This document shows, one piece after another, positions 37,013 to 47,335 of a stretch of DNA of 64,000 nt. The stretch lies in contig NZ_BMGR01000010.1 of assembly GCF_014640295.1 (NCBI RefSeq), forward strand, positions 124,001 through 188,000. Direction: 5' to 3'. The stretch comes from Paenibacillus abyssi (lineage in GTDB: Bacteria > Bacillota > Bacilli > Paenibacillales > Paenibacillaceae). The notes below the pieces were generated by a model. It was not told where the DNA came from, did no database searches, and was given only the letters and a program-made list of their open reading frames with translations. The position numbers were made by a program, and so were the translations under genes. Positions within the stretch are counted from its first letter, which is position 1, and each line of letters begins with the position of its first letter.

Positions 37013-37531
37013 TCAAATCAATCCTTCCATGAGACGGACCGTCACCAATTTGTCGTCCACATTCACATCCAGCACCACATCATCGATGACAGGCAGCAGT
37101 ACCGGCTTGCCTTTGGACCGTTCCACAACCCAAACATCATTGGCCCCCGGCCGCAGTATTTCATTGATAACGCCGAGCTCTTCACCCTCATCGGTTACAA
37201 CACGGCAACCGATAATTTCATAATAGTAATATTCGCCCTCTTCCAGCTCAACGGAATCCTGATCGGACACTTTAATGCTCCAACCCTTATACTTCTCCGC
37301 CTGATTAATATCGTCGAAGCCCTTCAGCTTAACGATAAACATCCCTTTCTGCTCACGTGCGCTCTGCACCACCACCTGCAAAGACTGTTTCTCGTCCGGA
37401 TCGAGCAGTATAAGCTTACTGCCGGAAGCAAAACGTACATCAGGGAAGTCCGTCTGAGGCAGCACTTTTACTTCGCCACGCAGTCCATGCGTATTAACAA
37501 GCTTGCCCACATTTAACCATTGCTGCGCCAT
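37013..37531 (-). CDS. rimM: 16S rRNA processing/maturation factor RimM
   Basis: Assists maturation of the 30S head by binding S19. The 172-residue protein has the RimM N-terminal barrel (VGKLVNTHGLRGEVKVLPQTDFP) and a C-terminal PRC-like barrel with YYYEIIGCRVVTDEGEELG and ANDVWVVE. It heads the rimM-trmD-rplS group, after the khpA terminator. Confidence 0.96.
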   Translation of the reverse strand: MAQQWLNVGKLVNTHGLRGEVKVLPQTDFPDVRFASGSKLILLDPDEKQSLQVVVQSAREQKGMFIVKLKGFDDINQAEKYKGWSIKVSDQDSVELEEGEYYYYEIIGCRVVTDEGEELGVINEILRPGANDVWVVERSKGKPVLLPVIDDVVLDVNVDDKLVTVRLMEGLI

Positions 37532-37587
37532 ATTCTATCCCACCTTTCTATTCTAAGCTTGTCCAAACCATCTATGTATTAGGATAC

Positions 37588-37619
37588 GAAAAAAGGTTAG
37601 GAATAATAAGCTCCTAACC
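37588..37619 (-). terminator. Intrinsic terminator between khpA and rimM
   Basis: Perfect minus-strand hairpin GGTTAGGA / TCCTAACC with a nine-base loop, followed by TTTTTT. It ends the ffh-rpsP-khpA transcript, or attenuates read-through into rimM. Confidence 0.88.
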
Positions 37620-37638
37620 CCGCTTCGTATGTGCGCTA

Positions 37639-37869
37639 TTACGAGATAATGTCAACGATGACGCGCCTCTGTGATTTGACGGCAGCCGATGCGACTACCG
37701 TTCGAAGCGCTTTGGCAATCCGGCCTTGCTTGCCGATTACTTTACCGACATCCTCAGGATGCACGGAAAGTGCGTACACGATGCCGCGATCATCTTCCTT
37801 GACCTCGACGCGCACATCATCCGGATTATCCACCAAAGCCCTTGCCATGACAAGAATCAATTCTTCCAT
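37639..37869 (-). CDS. khpA: KhpA, KH-domain RNA-binding protein (YlqC)
   Basis: Small RNA-binding protein of 76 residues with one KH domain. The KH loop GKQG is in VGKVIGKQGRIAKALRTVV. In Firmicutes it partners with KhpB/Jag and affects cell elongation and RNA levels. It starts after rpsP with a 26-base gap. GGAGGGCCTTGAG lies before the ATG. Confidence 0.95.
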   Translation of the reverse strand: MEELILVMARALVDNPDDVRVEVKEDDRGIVYALSVHPEDVGKVIGKQGRIAKALRTVVASAAVKSQRRVIVDIIS

Positions 37870-37895
37870 CTCAAGGCCCTCCGCAACGCAAGCAC

Positions 37896-38168
37896 TTATT
37901 TCTGTTGCTTCTGCTCATGGAACTTTGCAAGGACACCAGCTTTGCTCAGAAGATTGCGTACGGTATCAGAAGCTTGCGCTCCTGTTTGCAACCATTTCAA
38001 CGCTTTCTCTTCATCAATGTTTACTTGTGCCGGTTGAGCGATCGGGTTGTATGTTCCGATCTCCTCGATAAAACGACCGTCGCGAGGCGAACGGGAATCG
38101 GAAACAACAACGCGGTAAAAAGGTGCTTTGTGCGCACCGATACGTTTCAAACGAATACGAACTGCCAT
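37896..38168 (-). CDS. rpsP: 30S ribosomal protein S16
   Basis: Ribosomal protein of 90 residues beginning [41 protein letters not shown]-type sequence, the S16 family core. It lies between ffh and khpA, as in most Firmicutes. GGAGGTGAATTTCC precedes the ATG. Confidence 0.98.
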   Translation of the reverse strand: MAVRIRLKRIGAHKAPFYRVVVSDSRSPRDGRFIEEIGTYNPIAQPAQVNIDEEKALKWLQTGAQASDTVRNLLSKAGVLAKFHEQKQQK

Positions 38169-38210
38169 GGAAATTCACCTCCTTCAAAGAATCGATAGCT
38201 GTCTTGCTTA

Positions 38211-39599
38211 TTATCCGAACGGGAACTTCATCCCTTTGCCGAGCAGACCTTTCATACCCTTCATGCCTTTTTTGCCGCCCTTAGGGCCATTGGGCCCGCC
38301 CATCATCGACGAGAACTGCTTCATCATCTTGCGCATATCGTCGAACTGCTTGATCAAGCGGTTAACATCAGCGACTGTCGTGCCGCTGCCTGCCGCAATT
38401 CTCTTGCGGCGGCTGTGGTTCAGAAGATCAGGCTTGCCCTTTTCTTCCTTCGTCATTGACTTCACGATCGCTTCGACGCGCGCGATCTGACGCTCATCGA
38501 CCTTGATATCCTTCAGGCCCTTCATCTTGTTCATGCCGGGCATCATTTCAAGCAGTTGGTCGATCGGCCCCATCTTGCGCACCTGTGCCATTTGCTCCAG
38601 AAAATCATCAAACGTGAATTCCGCATTGCGCATCTTGCGTTCCATCTCCGCCGCTTTTTCGGCATCGATATTCGACTGCGCTTTCTCGATCAGCGAGAGC
38701 ATATCGCCCATGCCGAGAATCCGCGACGCCATTCGATCGGGATGGAACGGCTCCAAGGAGTCGATCTTCTCGCCCATCGCGGCGAATTTGATCGGGCAGC
38801 CCGTTACCGCTTTAACCGATAAGGCCGCGCCGCCTCTTGTATCGCCGTCCAGCTTCGTCAGCACAACGCCGCTAAGCGCCAGCTGGCTGTGGAAGCTTTC
38901 CGCTACATTGACAGCATCTTGGCCGGTCATTGCATCGATAACAAGCAGCACCTCATCCGGCTTCACTGTCGCATGGATCTGCTTCAATTCCTCCATCAGC
39001 GCTTCATCAATGTGCAGACGGCCCGCCGTATCCACGATCACATAATCGTTGTTGTTCTCCTTCGCATGCTGAATCGCAGCGCGCGCAATCTCAACCGGAT
39101 TCGTCTGGTCTCCCATCGAAAAAACCGGAGCACCAATCTGCTCTCCCAGTATTTGCAGCTGTTTGATTGCGGCAGGACGATAGATGTCGCAGGCTACAAG
39201 CAGCGGCTTATGGTTGCCCTTCTGCAGCAGCTTCGCCAGCTTGCCGGAGGTCGTCGTCTTACCGGCACCCTGGAGACCGGCCATCATAATGACCGTCGGC
39301 GGCTTGTTCGCTTTGGCGAGCTTGCTCTGCGTACCGCCCATCAATTCCGTCAGCTCTTTATTAACGATATCGATGATGACCATGCCTGGGGTAAAGCTTT
39401 TCATCACATCTTGGCCGATCGCACGTTCTTTTACTTTAGCGATGAATTCTTTGACAACCTTAAAGTTAACGTCTGCCTCCAGCAGCGCCAGTCGTACCTC
39501 GCGCATCGCTTCCGAGACATCTTCCTCCGAAACCTTCCCTTTGCCTTTCAGCTTGCCGAACACATTCTGAAGACGACTCGCCAATCCTTCAAAAGCCAT
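38211..39599 (-). CDS. ffh: Signal recognition particle protein Ffh
   Basis: GTPase that binds signal peptides on nascent membrane proteins. It has 462 residues. The N domain is at 1-90, the G domain has P-loop GLQGAGKTTTSGKLA (about 107), DTAGRLHID and TKLDGDTRGGAAL, and the methionine-rich M domain (about 300-440) ends in a Gly/Lys/Met-rich tail (GGPNGPKGGKKGMKGMKG). It lies after ylxM; both usually share a transcript. Confidence 0.97.
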   Translation of the reverse strand: MAFEGLASRLQNVFGKLKGKGKVSEEDVSEAMREVRLALLEADVNFKVVKEFIAKVKERAIGQDVMKSFTPGMVIIDIVNKELTELMGGTQSKLAKANKPPTVIMMAGLQGAGKTTTSGKLAKLLQKGNHKPLLVACDIYRPAAIKQLQILGEQIGAPVFSMGDQTNPVEIARAAIQHAKENNNDYVIVDTAGRLHIDEALMEELKQIHATVKPDEVLLVIDAMTGQDAVNVAESFHSQLALSGVVLTKLDGDTRGGAALSVKAVTGCPIKFAAMGEKIDSLEPFHPDRMASRILGMGDMLSLIEKAQSNIDAEKAAEMERKMRNAEFTFDDFLEQMAQVRKMGPIDQLLEMMPGMNKMKGLKDIKVDERQIARVEAIVKSMTKEEKGKPDLLNHSRRKRIAAGSGTTVADVNRLIKQFDDMRKMMKQFSSMMGGPNGPKGGKKGMKGMKGLLGKGMKFPFG

Positions 39600-39631
39600 G
39601 AACCGTCACCTCCTGAATAACGAATGAACCT

Positions 39632-40003
39632 TTATTCTGAACCTTCCGCCTGTTTCAAGGCTTTCACAAGACCAAGCAAACGTTCTTTGTCATCGCCTTG
39701 CCCGGTCATCCGTGTTACGGCTGTCTCCAGCTCATAGATCAAGCTCCGAACCGTTTCGTGGCGGGACAGCAGCCCCAGCTTTTCTTCATACCCTTCAAGC
39801 GCCTGCTCTGCACGTTTAATATGTTCGTAAATGGCTTGTCTGCTGATCTCAAACTCAGCCGCAATCTCTCCAAGTGTATAATCATCGTGAAAATAATATT
39901 TAAGAAACGTACGCTGCTTTTCAGTGAGCAGCGGCTCATAAAAATCAAATAGTAAATTGATACGGTTTGTCTTTCCGAGGGCACCCGGTTCTATCGTTGT
40001 CAC
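39632..40003 (-). CDS. ylxM: YlxM, SRP-associated helix-turn-helix protein
   Basis: A 123-residue sigma-70 region 4-like protein found before ffh. It contains [43 protein letters not shown] (HTH at about 25-65) and a C-terminal helix. Members associate with the signal recognition particle; in streptococci the homologue modulates FtsY/Ffh activity. Between ftsY and ffh here. No regulatory target is known from sequence. Confidence 0.93.
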   Translation of the reverse strand: MTTIEPGALGKTNRINLLFDFYEPLLTEKQRTFLKYYFHDDYTLGEIAAEFEISRQAIYEHIKRAEQALEGYEEKLGLLSRHETVRSLIYELETAVTRMTGQGDDKERLLGLVKALKQAEGSE

Positions 40004-40118
40004 CGCTAGCCCCTCCTCCCGTCAAGCAAAACACCTTTACAGCACTTCAACGCTTCTTATCTTATCCCAAGCGCAAGCGCCTGTCAAGTAAAATACCTTG
40101 TCAGTTTATTTTCCTTGA

Positions 40119-41114
40119 TCAAGCTTCGCCCTGCTGCTCTTCCTTCTGTATCAGACCCGCAAACAAAGCATGCACGAACTGCTCCGAATCAAACTCCTGC
40201 AGATCACCCATTTTCTCACCCAGACCGACGAATTTTACAGGCAGATTGAGCTCGTTGCGGATCGCAATGACGATACCGCCCTTTGCCGTGCCGTCAAGCT
40301 TGGTAAGCACCAAACCGGTCACACCGCTTTTTTCCCCGAACAGCTTAGCCTGGCTAAGCGCATTCTGGCCGGTCGTCGCATCGAGCACAAGCAGCACCTC
40401 GTGCGGCGCGCTCGGCACTTCGCGCTTGATTACCCGGAAAATTTTATTCAGCTCTTCCATCAGGTTCGTTTTGTTCTGCAGCCTGCCGGCCGTGTCGCAC
40501 AGCAGCACATCTATGCCCCGCTGCTTCGCCGCTTGGACGGCATCGTACATGACGGCCGCAGGGTCGGAACCCGCTTGCTGTTTTATGACTTCAACACCTA
40601 CACGCTGGCCCCATACCTCCAGCTGTTCAATTGCGCCCGCGCGGAAGGTATCCCCTGCTGCAAGCATGACGCTTTTGCCCTCGCTCTTAAAACGGTGTGC
40701 CAGCTTGCCGATCGTTGTCGTCTTACCCACTCCGTTAACGCCCACAAATAGGATGACTGTCATGCCGCTGTCAGCCATTTGCAATCCCGGATTTTCATCG
40801 CCCTTCAGCAGCTCGACGAGCTTCTCAGAGAGTACAGGCTGCAAATCCGACGCATCCTCGATTTTCCGTTTCTTCACTTCAACCCGCAATTCTTCAATGA
40901 GCTGCATGACCGTGCTGACACCAACGTCGGCGCCGATCAATATTTCCTCCAGCTCCTCATAGAACTCCTCGTCGATTTTTTTACGGCGGGTGATGAGCTC
41001 CTCGACCCGCTCCACAAATGCCGTTCGGGTCTTTGTCAATCCTTCCTTAAAGACCGTTGTGACGGCTTCCGTTTTGGTGGCGATGCTCTCCTTCAAGCGT
41101 TTAAAAAAACTCAT
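40119..41114 (-). CDS. ftsY: Signal recognition particle receptor FtsY
   Basis: Membrane-associated GTPase that docks Ffh. The 331-residue protein has the short acidic-poor N-terminus of Gram-positive FtsY, a helical N domain, the P-loop VGVNGVGKTTTIGKLAHR (about 135), DTAGRLQNK and TKLDGTAKGG. The Ala-rich, negatively charged A domain of E. coli is absent. It follows smc after 63 bases. Confidence 0.97.
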   Translation of the reverse strand: MSFFKRLKESIATKTEAVTTVFKEGLTKTRTAFVERVEELITRRKKIDEEFYEELEEILIGADVGVSTVMQLIEELRVEVKKRKIEDASDLQPVLSEKLVELLKGDENPGLQMADSGMTVILFVGVNGVGKTTTIGKLAHRFKSEGKSVMLAAGDTFRAGAIEQLEVWGQRVGVEVIKQQAGSDPAAVMYDAVQAAKQRGIDVLLCDTAGRLQNKTNLMEELNKIFRVIKREVPSAPHEVLLVLDATTGQNALSQAKLFGEKSGVTGLVLTKLDGTAKGGIVIAIRNELNLPVKFVGLGEKMGDLQEFDSEQFVHALFAGLIQKEEQQGEA

Positions 41115-41177
41115 CGTGATTATCTTCCTTCCTTTATAAAAGCACTAAAGTTACCCCATCAGTCCCGCAAGCCGCCG

Positions 41178-44100
41178 TTAGGCCGATACTGCTTCCTCGT
41201 CCTCGAGGCGAACCGATACGAGCTTGGATACGCCGCCCTCTTCCATCGTGACGCCGTACAGTACGTCCGCTTCCTCCATCGTGCCTTTACGGTGCGTAAC
41301 CACGATGAACTGCGTTAATTCAGAGAACTCGCGCAAATATTGCGCGAACCGCGCTACATTGGCTTCATCCAGTGCGGCCTCGACTTCATCGAGCACACAG
41401 AATGGCACAGGCTTCACCTGCAGAATCGCGAACAGCAGCGCAATCGCTGTCAGCGCCCGTTCGCCGCCGGACAGCAGTTGAAGATTTTGCAGTTTTTTGC
41501 CTGGAGGCTGGGCGACAATATCGATCCCTGTATCCAATACCCGGTCCGGCTCGACCATAATCAGGTCGGCACGCCCGCCGCCGAACAGCTTGGCGAACAC
41601 GACGACAAAATGGCTGCGGATGGCATCGAACGTTGTTTTGAAACGTTTGGACATCTCATCGTCCATTTCCCGTATCACCTGATAAAGCGTAGTCTTAGCT
41701 TCGATAAGATCATTTTTTTGCTCACTCAAAAACTCATATCGTTCCTTGACACGCTCGTATTCCTCAATTGCCCCCAGATTAACATCGCCAAGCATCGTAA
41801 TTCGGCGCTTCAAATCACGCACTTCATTCTGGGTGCCGGCGACATCCTCGGGAACCGGATAGCGCTCTTTGGCCAATTCAAAGCTGAGCTCATATTCCTC
41901 GCTTAGCTTACGCAGCACATTGTCCAGTTCGACATCAAGGCGGTTCACGGCGATTTCGGTCTGCCGCATCTGCTCCTCCACCTGGCGAAGCTGTGCCCGC
42001 TGCTCTTTCGTCTCGCTTTCTCCCAGCTCAAGCTGACGGATCATCTCCGCCCGCTCCGAGCGTTTGAAGTCGGTCTGCTCCGCACATTTCTGCTTCTTCA
42101 AACGGTAGTGGTTCAAATCTTCTACCTGTTTGACGCTCTCCTCGCCATGACCTTTTATTTCTTCTTCCTGCTGCGTAAGCAGCGTGCGCATCCCTGCAAG
42201 CTCCTGCTTGGCACGGTTGATGTCGGAACGGACTCTGGCAGCTTGATCCTCGTAGGAATGCTTTTCCTGTTCTGTCTTCGCGACCATGATTTTCAGGTCC
42301 GTGAGCTGCCCTTGCAGTTCCTCCTTCGCGGATTCGCTTGCCTTCCGGCGATCCTCCGCAAGCTTGATCGCCGACTGCAGTCTCGCTTCCTGCTCGGTCA
42401 GTTGAACCAGCCTTGCTTCTGCTGCGGCAGCTGCTGCGGCCAGATCGCGCTGCTCGGCCGAATGGCCGCTGCGATCCTCCTCGAACAGCTGGCGCTGTTC
42501 CTCGAGATTCCGGCTCTCATGCTCCATCTGCTGCAGCTCCGCCCGCACCTGCTGTTCTTCAATGCGCAGGCGCTCACTGCGCTCTCTTAACTCTTCGATG
42601 TTCTGGTTGCGGATGGACAGTTCCTTGCGGACATCGTCGATTCGATCCTTCAGCTTCACAAGCTGCTGTGCCGTTTCTTTGATCTCTTGGTCCAACTGCT
42701 CGATTTGACGGGTCCGTCCGAGCAGGTTTGCGCCTTTCTTCTGCAGGCTGCCGCCTGTCATCGAGCCGCCCGCGTTAACGACGTCCCCTTCAAGCGTGAC
42801 GACCCGGTAGCGGTATTGGCATCTGGAGGCGATGCGGTTCGCTTGTTCCAATGTTGAAGCGATCAGCACGTTGCCCAAAAGATTATTAATAATGGCCTTA
42901 TAGGTTTCATCACAGGACACCAATTCCGCCGCCACACCGACAAATCCGTCCAATTCTTGAATCGTCCGTTTGTCACTTTCCGGAATGTATCTCCCTTTAA
43001 TAACGTCGAGCGGCAGGAAGGTCGCACGCCCAAGCTGGCGCTGCTTCAAGAACGCTATCGCTTCACGCGCGGAACGTTCATCTCCCATAACGACATGCTG
43101 CAGCGCGCCCCCGAGCGCTGTTTCCACAGCGACCTCAATCTTTTCAGGCACCCGCATCAGCTCGGCAACCGCACCATGAACTCCGGAAAGCCCTCCGCTC
43201 TGCCGTCTGGACGCTTTGAGCACTTCTCTTACGCCCTGCATGAAACCGTCCAGATCGTTTTGCATTTCCTTCATCGTATCGCGGCGTGACACAAGCGCGT
43301 CCTGCTTCTGCTCCCATTTACGGGAAGTAGTTGACGCTTCCTCGAGCAATTTTTGCAGCGCCAGCGTCTTTTCGTTCTCCTCTATATAACTGGTGCGCAC
43401 CTTTTCCAGATCGGACAGCGTCTCATTGAGCTTCTTCTGCAGCGTACCGCGGCGTGCCTCAAGCTTGCCTAACTGCTCTCGCCACTTCGACTCTTCATCA
43501 CCGAGCCGTTCCATTCTCCGCTGCACGGATTCCTGCTGCTGCTCTGCATAGCGGATTTCGTTGCGGGCTTGCGCCATACTGCTGAGCACATCGAGCAATT
43601 CACCCTTCAGTGACTCCTCCGAATCGCTGCCCATCTCACCAGCTACGCCCAGAAGGTTCGCTTGTTCTTCTGACAAACGCGCTTGCAGCGCGGCCAAGTC
43701 GGCCTCAAGCACAACCGCTTTGCCGCGAAACTCCGCTTCCTCGGAAGCAAGGCCGGCTATGCGCTCATTTTGAGCGGTTATCGTTTCCTCCAGCTGCTTG
43801 TGATTCTGCTCCAGATTGCGCTTGCGCTCCTTCAGTACCTCGCCGTAGCCCTCACACTTCTCATATTCCTCGCTGTACTGCAGCATCGACTCATGGAGCT
43901 GATCAAGCGCCGCCTCCAGATCGCGAAGCAACATGCGATCCTTTTCCAAATGCGCATCATGCTTGCTGACGACAGATGCCAAAAGAAGCTGTTCTTCCTG
44001 CAGCTTGGCCAGCTTGGCGGTAGAATCCGTCCAAGAACTATGTACCTGTTCGATCTGATGAACATACATCGATATTTCTTTTGTCTTCAGCTGCTCTCTT

Positions 44101-44753
44101 AGCTCTTTATAATGAATCGCCTTTTCGGATTGCTCGCGCAGCGGCTCGACTTGGTCTTCCAGCTCGGAGACAAGGTCGTGGATCCGCAGCAAATTTTGCT
44201 CGGTCTCATCCAGCTTTTTCTGCGCTTCGCGTTTCCGTGATTTATATTTGACGATACCTGACGCTTCCTCAAAAATTCCGCGGCGGTCCTCTGAGCGTGT
44301 GCTCAAAATTTCTTCGATCCGCCCTTGCCCGATAATCGAATAAGCTTCCTTTCCGATCCCGGTATCCATGAACAGCTCCGTAATATCCTTCAACCGACAG
44401 GACTGCTTATTAATCAAATACTCGCTCTCACCGCTTCGATGCACCCGCCTTGTGACGGTCACTTCATTGAAATCGAGCGGCAGCGTCTGCTCCGTATTGT
44501 CCAGCGTTAAGGACACTTCTCCATAGTTAACCGCTTTGCGCGCATCGCTGCCGGCAAATATGATGTCTTCCATCTTTCCGCCGCGCAAGCTTTTCGCGCT
44601 CTGCTCCCCCAGCACCCAACGGATGCTGTCTGAGATATTGCTCTTGCCGCTGCCGTTCGGCCCTACGACCGCTGTAATGCCGCGCACGAATTCCAGCTCG
44701 GTCCGATCGGCAAACGATTTAAATCCGGATAGTTCGATTCGTTTCAGGAACAT
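41178..44753 (-). CDS. smc: Chromosome segregation protein SMC
   Basis: Condensin ATPase that extrudes DNA loops and helps segregate origins. It has 1191 residues, the usual size. The Walker A GPNGSGKSN is at 31-39. Two long coiled coils (about 170-500 and 680-1010) flank a hinge (about 515-660, GVHGAVAELMRVPEK to VVNAGGSMTGGSLQ). The C-terminal head has LSGGERALTAIALLFAI, VLDEVEAALDEANV and the Walker B. It follows rnc, as in B. subtilis, with a terminator and a promoter between. Confidence 0.98.
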   Translation of the reverse strand: MFLKRIELSGFKSFADRTELEFVRGITAVVGPNGSGKSNISDSIRWVLGEQSAKSLRGGKMEDIIFAGSDARKAVNYGEVSLTLDNTEQTLPLDFNEVTVTRRVHRSGESEYLINKQSCRLKDITELFMDTGIGKEAYSIIGQGRIEEILSTRSEDRRGIFEEASGIVKYKSRKREAQKKLDETEQNLLRIHDLVSELEDQVEPLREQSEKAIHYKELREQLKTKEISMYVHQIEQVHSSWTDSTAKLAKLQEEQLLLASVVSKHDAHLEKDRMLLRDLEAALDQLHESMLQYSEEYEKCEGYGEVLKERKRNLEQNHKQLEETITAQNERIAGLASEEAEFRGKAVVLEADLAALQARLSEEQANLLGVAGEMGSDSEESLKGELLDVLSSMAQARNEIRYAEQQQESVQRRMERLGDEESKWREQLGKLEARRGTLQKKLNETLSDLEKVRTSYIEENEKTLALQKLLEEASTTSRKWEQKQDALVSRRDTMKEMQNDLDGFMQGVREVLKASRRQSGGLSGVHGAVAELMRVPEKIEVAVETALGGALQHVVMGDERSAREAIAFLKQRQLGRATFLPLDVIKGRYIPESDKRTIQELDGFVGVAAELVSCDETYKAIINNLLGNVLIASTLEQANRIASRCQYRYRVVTLEGDVVNAGGSMTGGSLQKKGANLLGRTRQIEQLDQEIKETAQQLVKLKDRIDDVRKELSIRNQNIEELRERSERLRIEEQQVRAELQQMEHESRNLEEQRQLFEEDRSGHSAEQRDLAAAAAAAEARLVQLTEQEARLQSAIKLAEDRRKASESAKEELQGQLTDLKIMVAKTEQEKHSYEDQAARVRSDINRAKQELAGMRTLLTQQEEEIKGHGEESVKQVEDLNHYRLKKQKCAEQTDFKRSERAEMIRQLELGESETKEQRAQLRQVEEQMRQTEIAVNRLDVELDNVLRKLSEEYELSFELAKERYPVPEDVAGTQNEVRDLKRRITMLGDVNLGAIEEYERVKERYEFLSEQKNDLIEAKTTLYQVIREMDDEMSKRFKTTFDAIRSHFVVVFAKLFGGGRADLIMVEPDRVLDTGIDIVAQPPGKKLQNLQLLSGGERALTAIALLFAILQVKPVPFCVLDEVEAALDEANVARFAQYLREFSELTQFIVVTHRKGTMEEADVLYGVTMEEGGVSKLVSVRLEDEEAVSA

Positions 44754-44777
44754 TTTTGCACCTTCACCTCAACGATT

Positions 44778-44786
44778 ATTGTACCA
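44778..44786 (-). promoter_or_regulatory. Candidate extended -10 promoter of smc
   Basis: Minus-strand TGGTACAAT lies 24 bases before the smc ATG, after the rnc terminator. No consensus -35 is seen. It would let smc be expressed independently of rnc. Confidence 0.45.
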
Positions 44787-44863
44787 TAAGCCTAACCAAA
44801 ACGTAGAGCAAAAATAAGTAAAAGCCCTTAATGAGCTGAAACGGCTGTCGCCGCAAAACAATA

Positions 44864-44891
44864 ACAGGCCCCGGCTTCCGCCGGGACCTGT
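44864..44891 (-). terminator. Intrinsic terminator after rnc
   Basis: On the minus strand ACAGGTCCCGGC-GGAA-GCCGGGGCCTGT forms a 12-pair hairpin (one wobble) followed by TATTGTTTTG. It overlaps the last codons of rnc. The T-run is broken, so some read-through to smc is possible. Confidence 0.75.
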
Positions 44892-44893
44892 GC

Positions 44894-45595
44894 CTATTCT
44901 CCGTTGCTAAGCAGACGGCGCCATGCTTCTGAAGCTGCCTGCTGCTCGGCTTCTTTCTTCGTGCGGCCAATCCCGCTGCCAAAGCGCTCGTCGCCAAGAT
45001 TGACCTCAACGACAAACTCCCGGTCATGCGCAGGTCCGCGTTCTTCGACAACCCGATATTCCACAGGGCCGAGCGAGCTGTGCTGCGCGCGTTCCTGCAG
45101 CTTGGATTTGTAATCCTTGACCAGCATAGGCCCATCATTCTCAATATGCGGGAATACCCGCTCAGCGAGAAACGATTTGACCTGCTCCAAGCCTTGATCC
45201 AAATACAATGCACCGATAAACGACTCGAATAAATCCGCCAGCAGCGCAGGTCGCTGCCGGCCGCCAAGCTGTTCCTCGCCGCGACCGAGCAGCACGTAGG
45301 ACCCGAAATCCAGCAGCTCGGCAAACCGGGCCAGCGAAGGCTCGCAGACGATCGATGCACGCATCCTCGTTAATTCACCTTCGGGCCGCTGCGGATAAGA
45401 TACGTATAAATGCTCGGAAACCAGCAGCTGCAGCACCGCGTCTCCGAGAAATTCCAGGCGCTCATTGTCCTCCACCGAGCCGTGCCGATGTTCGTTCACA
45501 TAGGAGGTATGCGTGAAAGCTTGCTTCAAAAGCGCGCCGCGCCGGAAACGCAGCTCCAGCCGCTGCTGGAGCTCATTAAATCGATTAGCCTTCAT
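44894..45595 (-). CDS. rnc: Ribonuclease III
   Basis: Double-strand-specific RNase that processes rRNA and the SRP RNA. The 233-residue protein has the endonuclease signature [21 protein letters not shown] (about 43-63), the second acidic site [15 protein letters not shown] (about 115), and a C-terminal dsRNA-binding domain ([13 protein letters not shown]...[18 protein letters not shown]). The start overlaps the fabF end by 11 bases. Confidence 0.97.
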   Translation of the reverse strand: MKANRFNELQQRLELRFRRGALLKQAFTHTSYVNEHRHGSVEDNERLEFLGDAVLQLLVSEHLYVSYPQRPEGELTRMRASIVCEPSLARFAELLDFGSYVLLGRGEEQLGGRQRPALLADLFESFIGALYLDQGLEQVKSFLAERVFPHIENDGPMLVKDYKSKLQERAQHSSLGPVEYRVVEERGPAHDREFVVEVNLGDERFGSGIGRTKKEAEQQAASEAWRRLLSNGE

Positions 45596-46826
45596 ACTTC
45601 CTCATCACGATAGTTGCATTATGCCCGCCAAACCCAAAGGAGTTAGACATCGCTGTCTTCACATCCGCTTCGCGCGGGGTATTCGGCACGTAATCCAAAT
45701 CGCATTCAGGATCTTGATTTTCCAAATTAATCGTCGGAGCAATCACGCCATTTTGAAGGGTTAAGCCAAGAATGACCGCTTCCACGCCGCCGGCTGCACC
45801 GAGCAAGTGGCCAGTCATCGACTTTGTCGAGCTAACAGCCAGCTTGTATGCATGCTCGCCGAACGCTTTCTTGACTGCGGAGGTTTCGGACCGGTCACCT
45901 ACCGGCGTCGAAGTTCCGTGCGCGTTAATGTAATCCACTTCCTCCGGTTGCAACCCGGCGTCACGCAGCGCATGGGTCATACAGCGGGCAGCTCCATCCG
46001 GATCCGGTTCCGTCATATGATGCGCGTCACCGCTCATGCCATAACCGATGACTTCAGCATAGATGCGCGCGCCGCGCTTTTGCGCGTGTTCGAGCGATTC
46101 CAAGATAAGAACGCCTGAGCCTTCGCCCATGACGAAGCCATCGCGGCCGGTATCGAACGGACGGCTTGCTTTTGCAGGCTCGTCATTGCGGGTCGACATT
46201 GCGCGCATCGCGCAAAAGCCGGCCATGCCGGTCGGACGAATCGTCGCTTCCGCACCGCCGCAGATCATGGCGTCCGCATCGCCGCGCTGAATCATCTTGA
46301 AAGAGTCGCCGATGGAATGCGTACCGGTCGCACATGCGGTAACTGCGGTACTATTAGGCCCCTTCGCTCCGGTCGACATCGAGACTTGGCCGGAAGCCAT
46401 GTTCGCGATCATCATCGGGATAAAGAACGGGCTCACGCGTTTTGGCCCTTTCTCGAGCAGCAGGTTATGCTGGTCTTCCCAAGTGCCAAGGCCCCCGATT
46501 CCCGAGCCGATCATGACGCCGACGCGTTCCGGATCGGCATCCTCGCCGATCTTCAGGTTCGCATCCTTAATCGCCATTTGGCTCGCAGCGACGGCAAACT
46601 GCACGAACCGGTCCATACGGCGCGCTTCTTTCTTATCCACGCCAAACTGTTCAAGATCGAAATTTTTAATCTCCGCTGCAATGCGCGTCGGATATTCCGA
46701 TACGTCAAACGCTTCAATCAACGAAACGCCAGATTTCCCTGCCAACAAGTTGCCCCAGAATTCTTCTAAATCATGGCCGAGCGAGGTCATGACCCCCATG
46801 CCGGTAACTACAACTCTTTGCTTCAT
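45585..46826 (-). CDS. fabF: Beta-ketoacyl-ACP synthase II (FabF)
   Basis: Elongating condensing enzyme of fatty-acid synthesis. ATG at 46826 with GAGGTG eight bases upstream gives 413 residues, the usual length. The catalytic Cys165 is in [12 protein letters not shown], and the two His motifs are [12 protein letters not shown] and [12 protein letters not shown]. It is the last fab gene and follows acpP after a stable hairpin. Confidence 0.97.
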   Translation of the reverse strand: MKQRVVVTGMGVMTSLGHDLEEFWGNLLAGKSGVSLIEAFDVSEYPTRIAAEIKNFDLEQFGVDKKEARRMDRFVQFAVAASQMAIKDANLKIGEDADPERVGVMIGSGIGGLGTWEDQHNLLLEKGPKRVSPFFIPMMIANMASGQVSMSTGAKGPNSTAVTACATGTHSIGDSFKMIQRGDADAMICGGAEATIRPTGMAGFCAMRAMSTRNDEPAKASRPFDTGRDGFVMGEGSGVLILESLEHAQKRGARIYAEVIGYGMSGDAHHMTEPDPDGAARCMTHALRDAGLQPEEVDYINAHGTSTPVGDRSETSAVKKAFGEHAYKLAVSSTKSMTGHLLGAAGGVEAVILGLTLQNGVIAPTINLENQDPECDLDYVPNTPREADVKTAMSNSFGFGGHNATIVMRKYEG

Positions 46827-46943
46827 ACCCAATCACCTCTACGGACAGCAAAATGGAGTACATTATGCCAGCATTATTTTTATGTAAAAGCTTCCGCTTT
46901 CATCTTCATGTTAGATAAAACTTGAACATTCGAAATGGAGAGA

Positions 46944-46966
46944 AGTCCCGTTGGCTTAACGGGACT
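46944..46966 (-). terminator. Hairpin between acpP and fabF (attenuator or processing site)
   Basis: Perfect nine-pair stem AGTCCCGTT / AACGGGACT with a five-base loop, ten bases after the acpP stop. Only TCTCTCC follows on the minus strand, so it is weak or partial as a terminator. It may protect acpP mRNA or lower fabF expression relative to acpP. Confidence 0.55.
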
Positions 46967-46975
46967 CTGTAAACC

Positions 46976-47209
46976 TTACGTATGAGATTGTATGTAATTC
47001 ACTACTTCTCCCACACTGGTGATTTTCTCTGCATCTTCATCAGAGATCTCCAAGTCGAACTCGTCTTCTAGTTCCATGACCAATTCAACGACATCGAGAG
47101 AATCAGCGCCAAGGTCATCCTTAAAAGATGCTTCCAGCGAGACTTCAGCTTCGTCAACGCCAAGGCGGTCAACGACGATGCGTTTTACGCGATCAAATAC
47201 GTCGGACAT
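46976..47209 (-). CDS. acpP: Acyl carrier protein
   Basis: Carrier of growing acyl chains on a phosphopantetheine arm. The 77-residue acidic protein has Ser37 in the attachment motif [13 protein letters not shown]. The ATG at 47209 has a strong AGGAGGTGAACCGG upstream; a 24-codon upstream extension is not part of the family. It lies between fabG and fabF and has its own likely promoter. Confidence 0.98.
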   Translation of the reverse strand: MSDVFDRVKRIVVDRLGVDEAEVSLEASFKDDLGADSLDVVELVMELEDEFDLEISDEDAEKITSVGEVVNYIQSHT

Positions 47210-47230
47210 CCGGTTCACCTCCTCTTTGGT

Positions 47231-47236
47231 ATTATA
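47231..47236 (-). promoter_or_regulatory. Candidate -10 element of an internal acpP promoter
   Basis: A perfect minus-strand TATAAT lies 21 bases before the acpP ATG; the -35 (about TGGCAA) is weak. It would give acpP a short leader and extra expression above the operon, consistent with the high demand for ACP. Confidence 0.45.
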
Positions 47237-47335
47237 CGAGAATTGTGGACAAATTGCCATACGGCATTCACAATCCTTCACGGACTGCTTTGTCCCCTTG
47301 TTTCATACCGATTCCAGACGCCGGCTTTGCGTATT

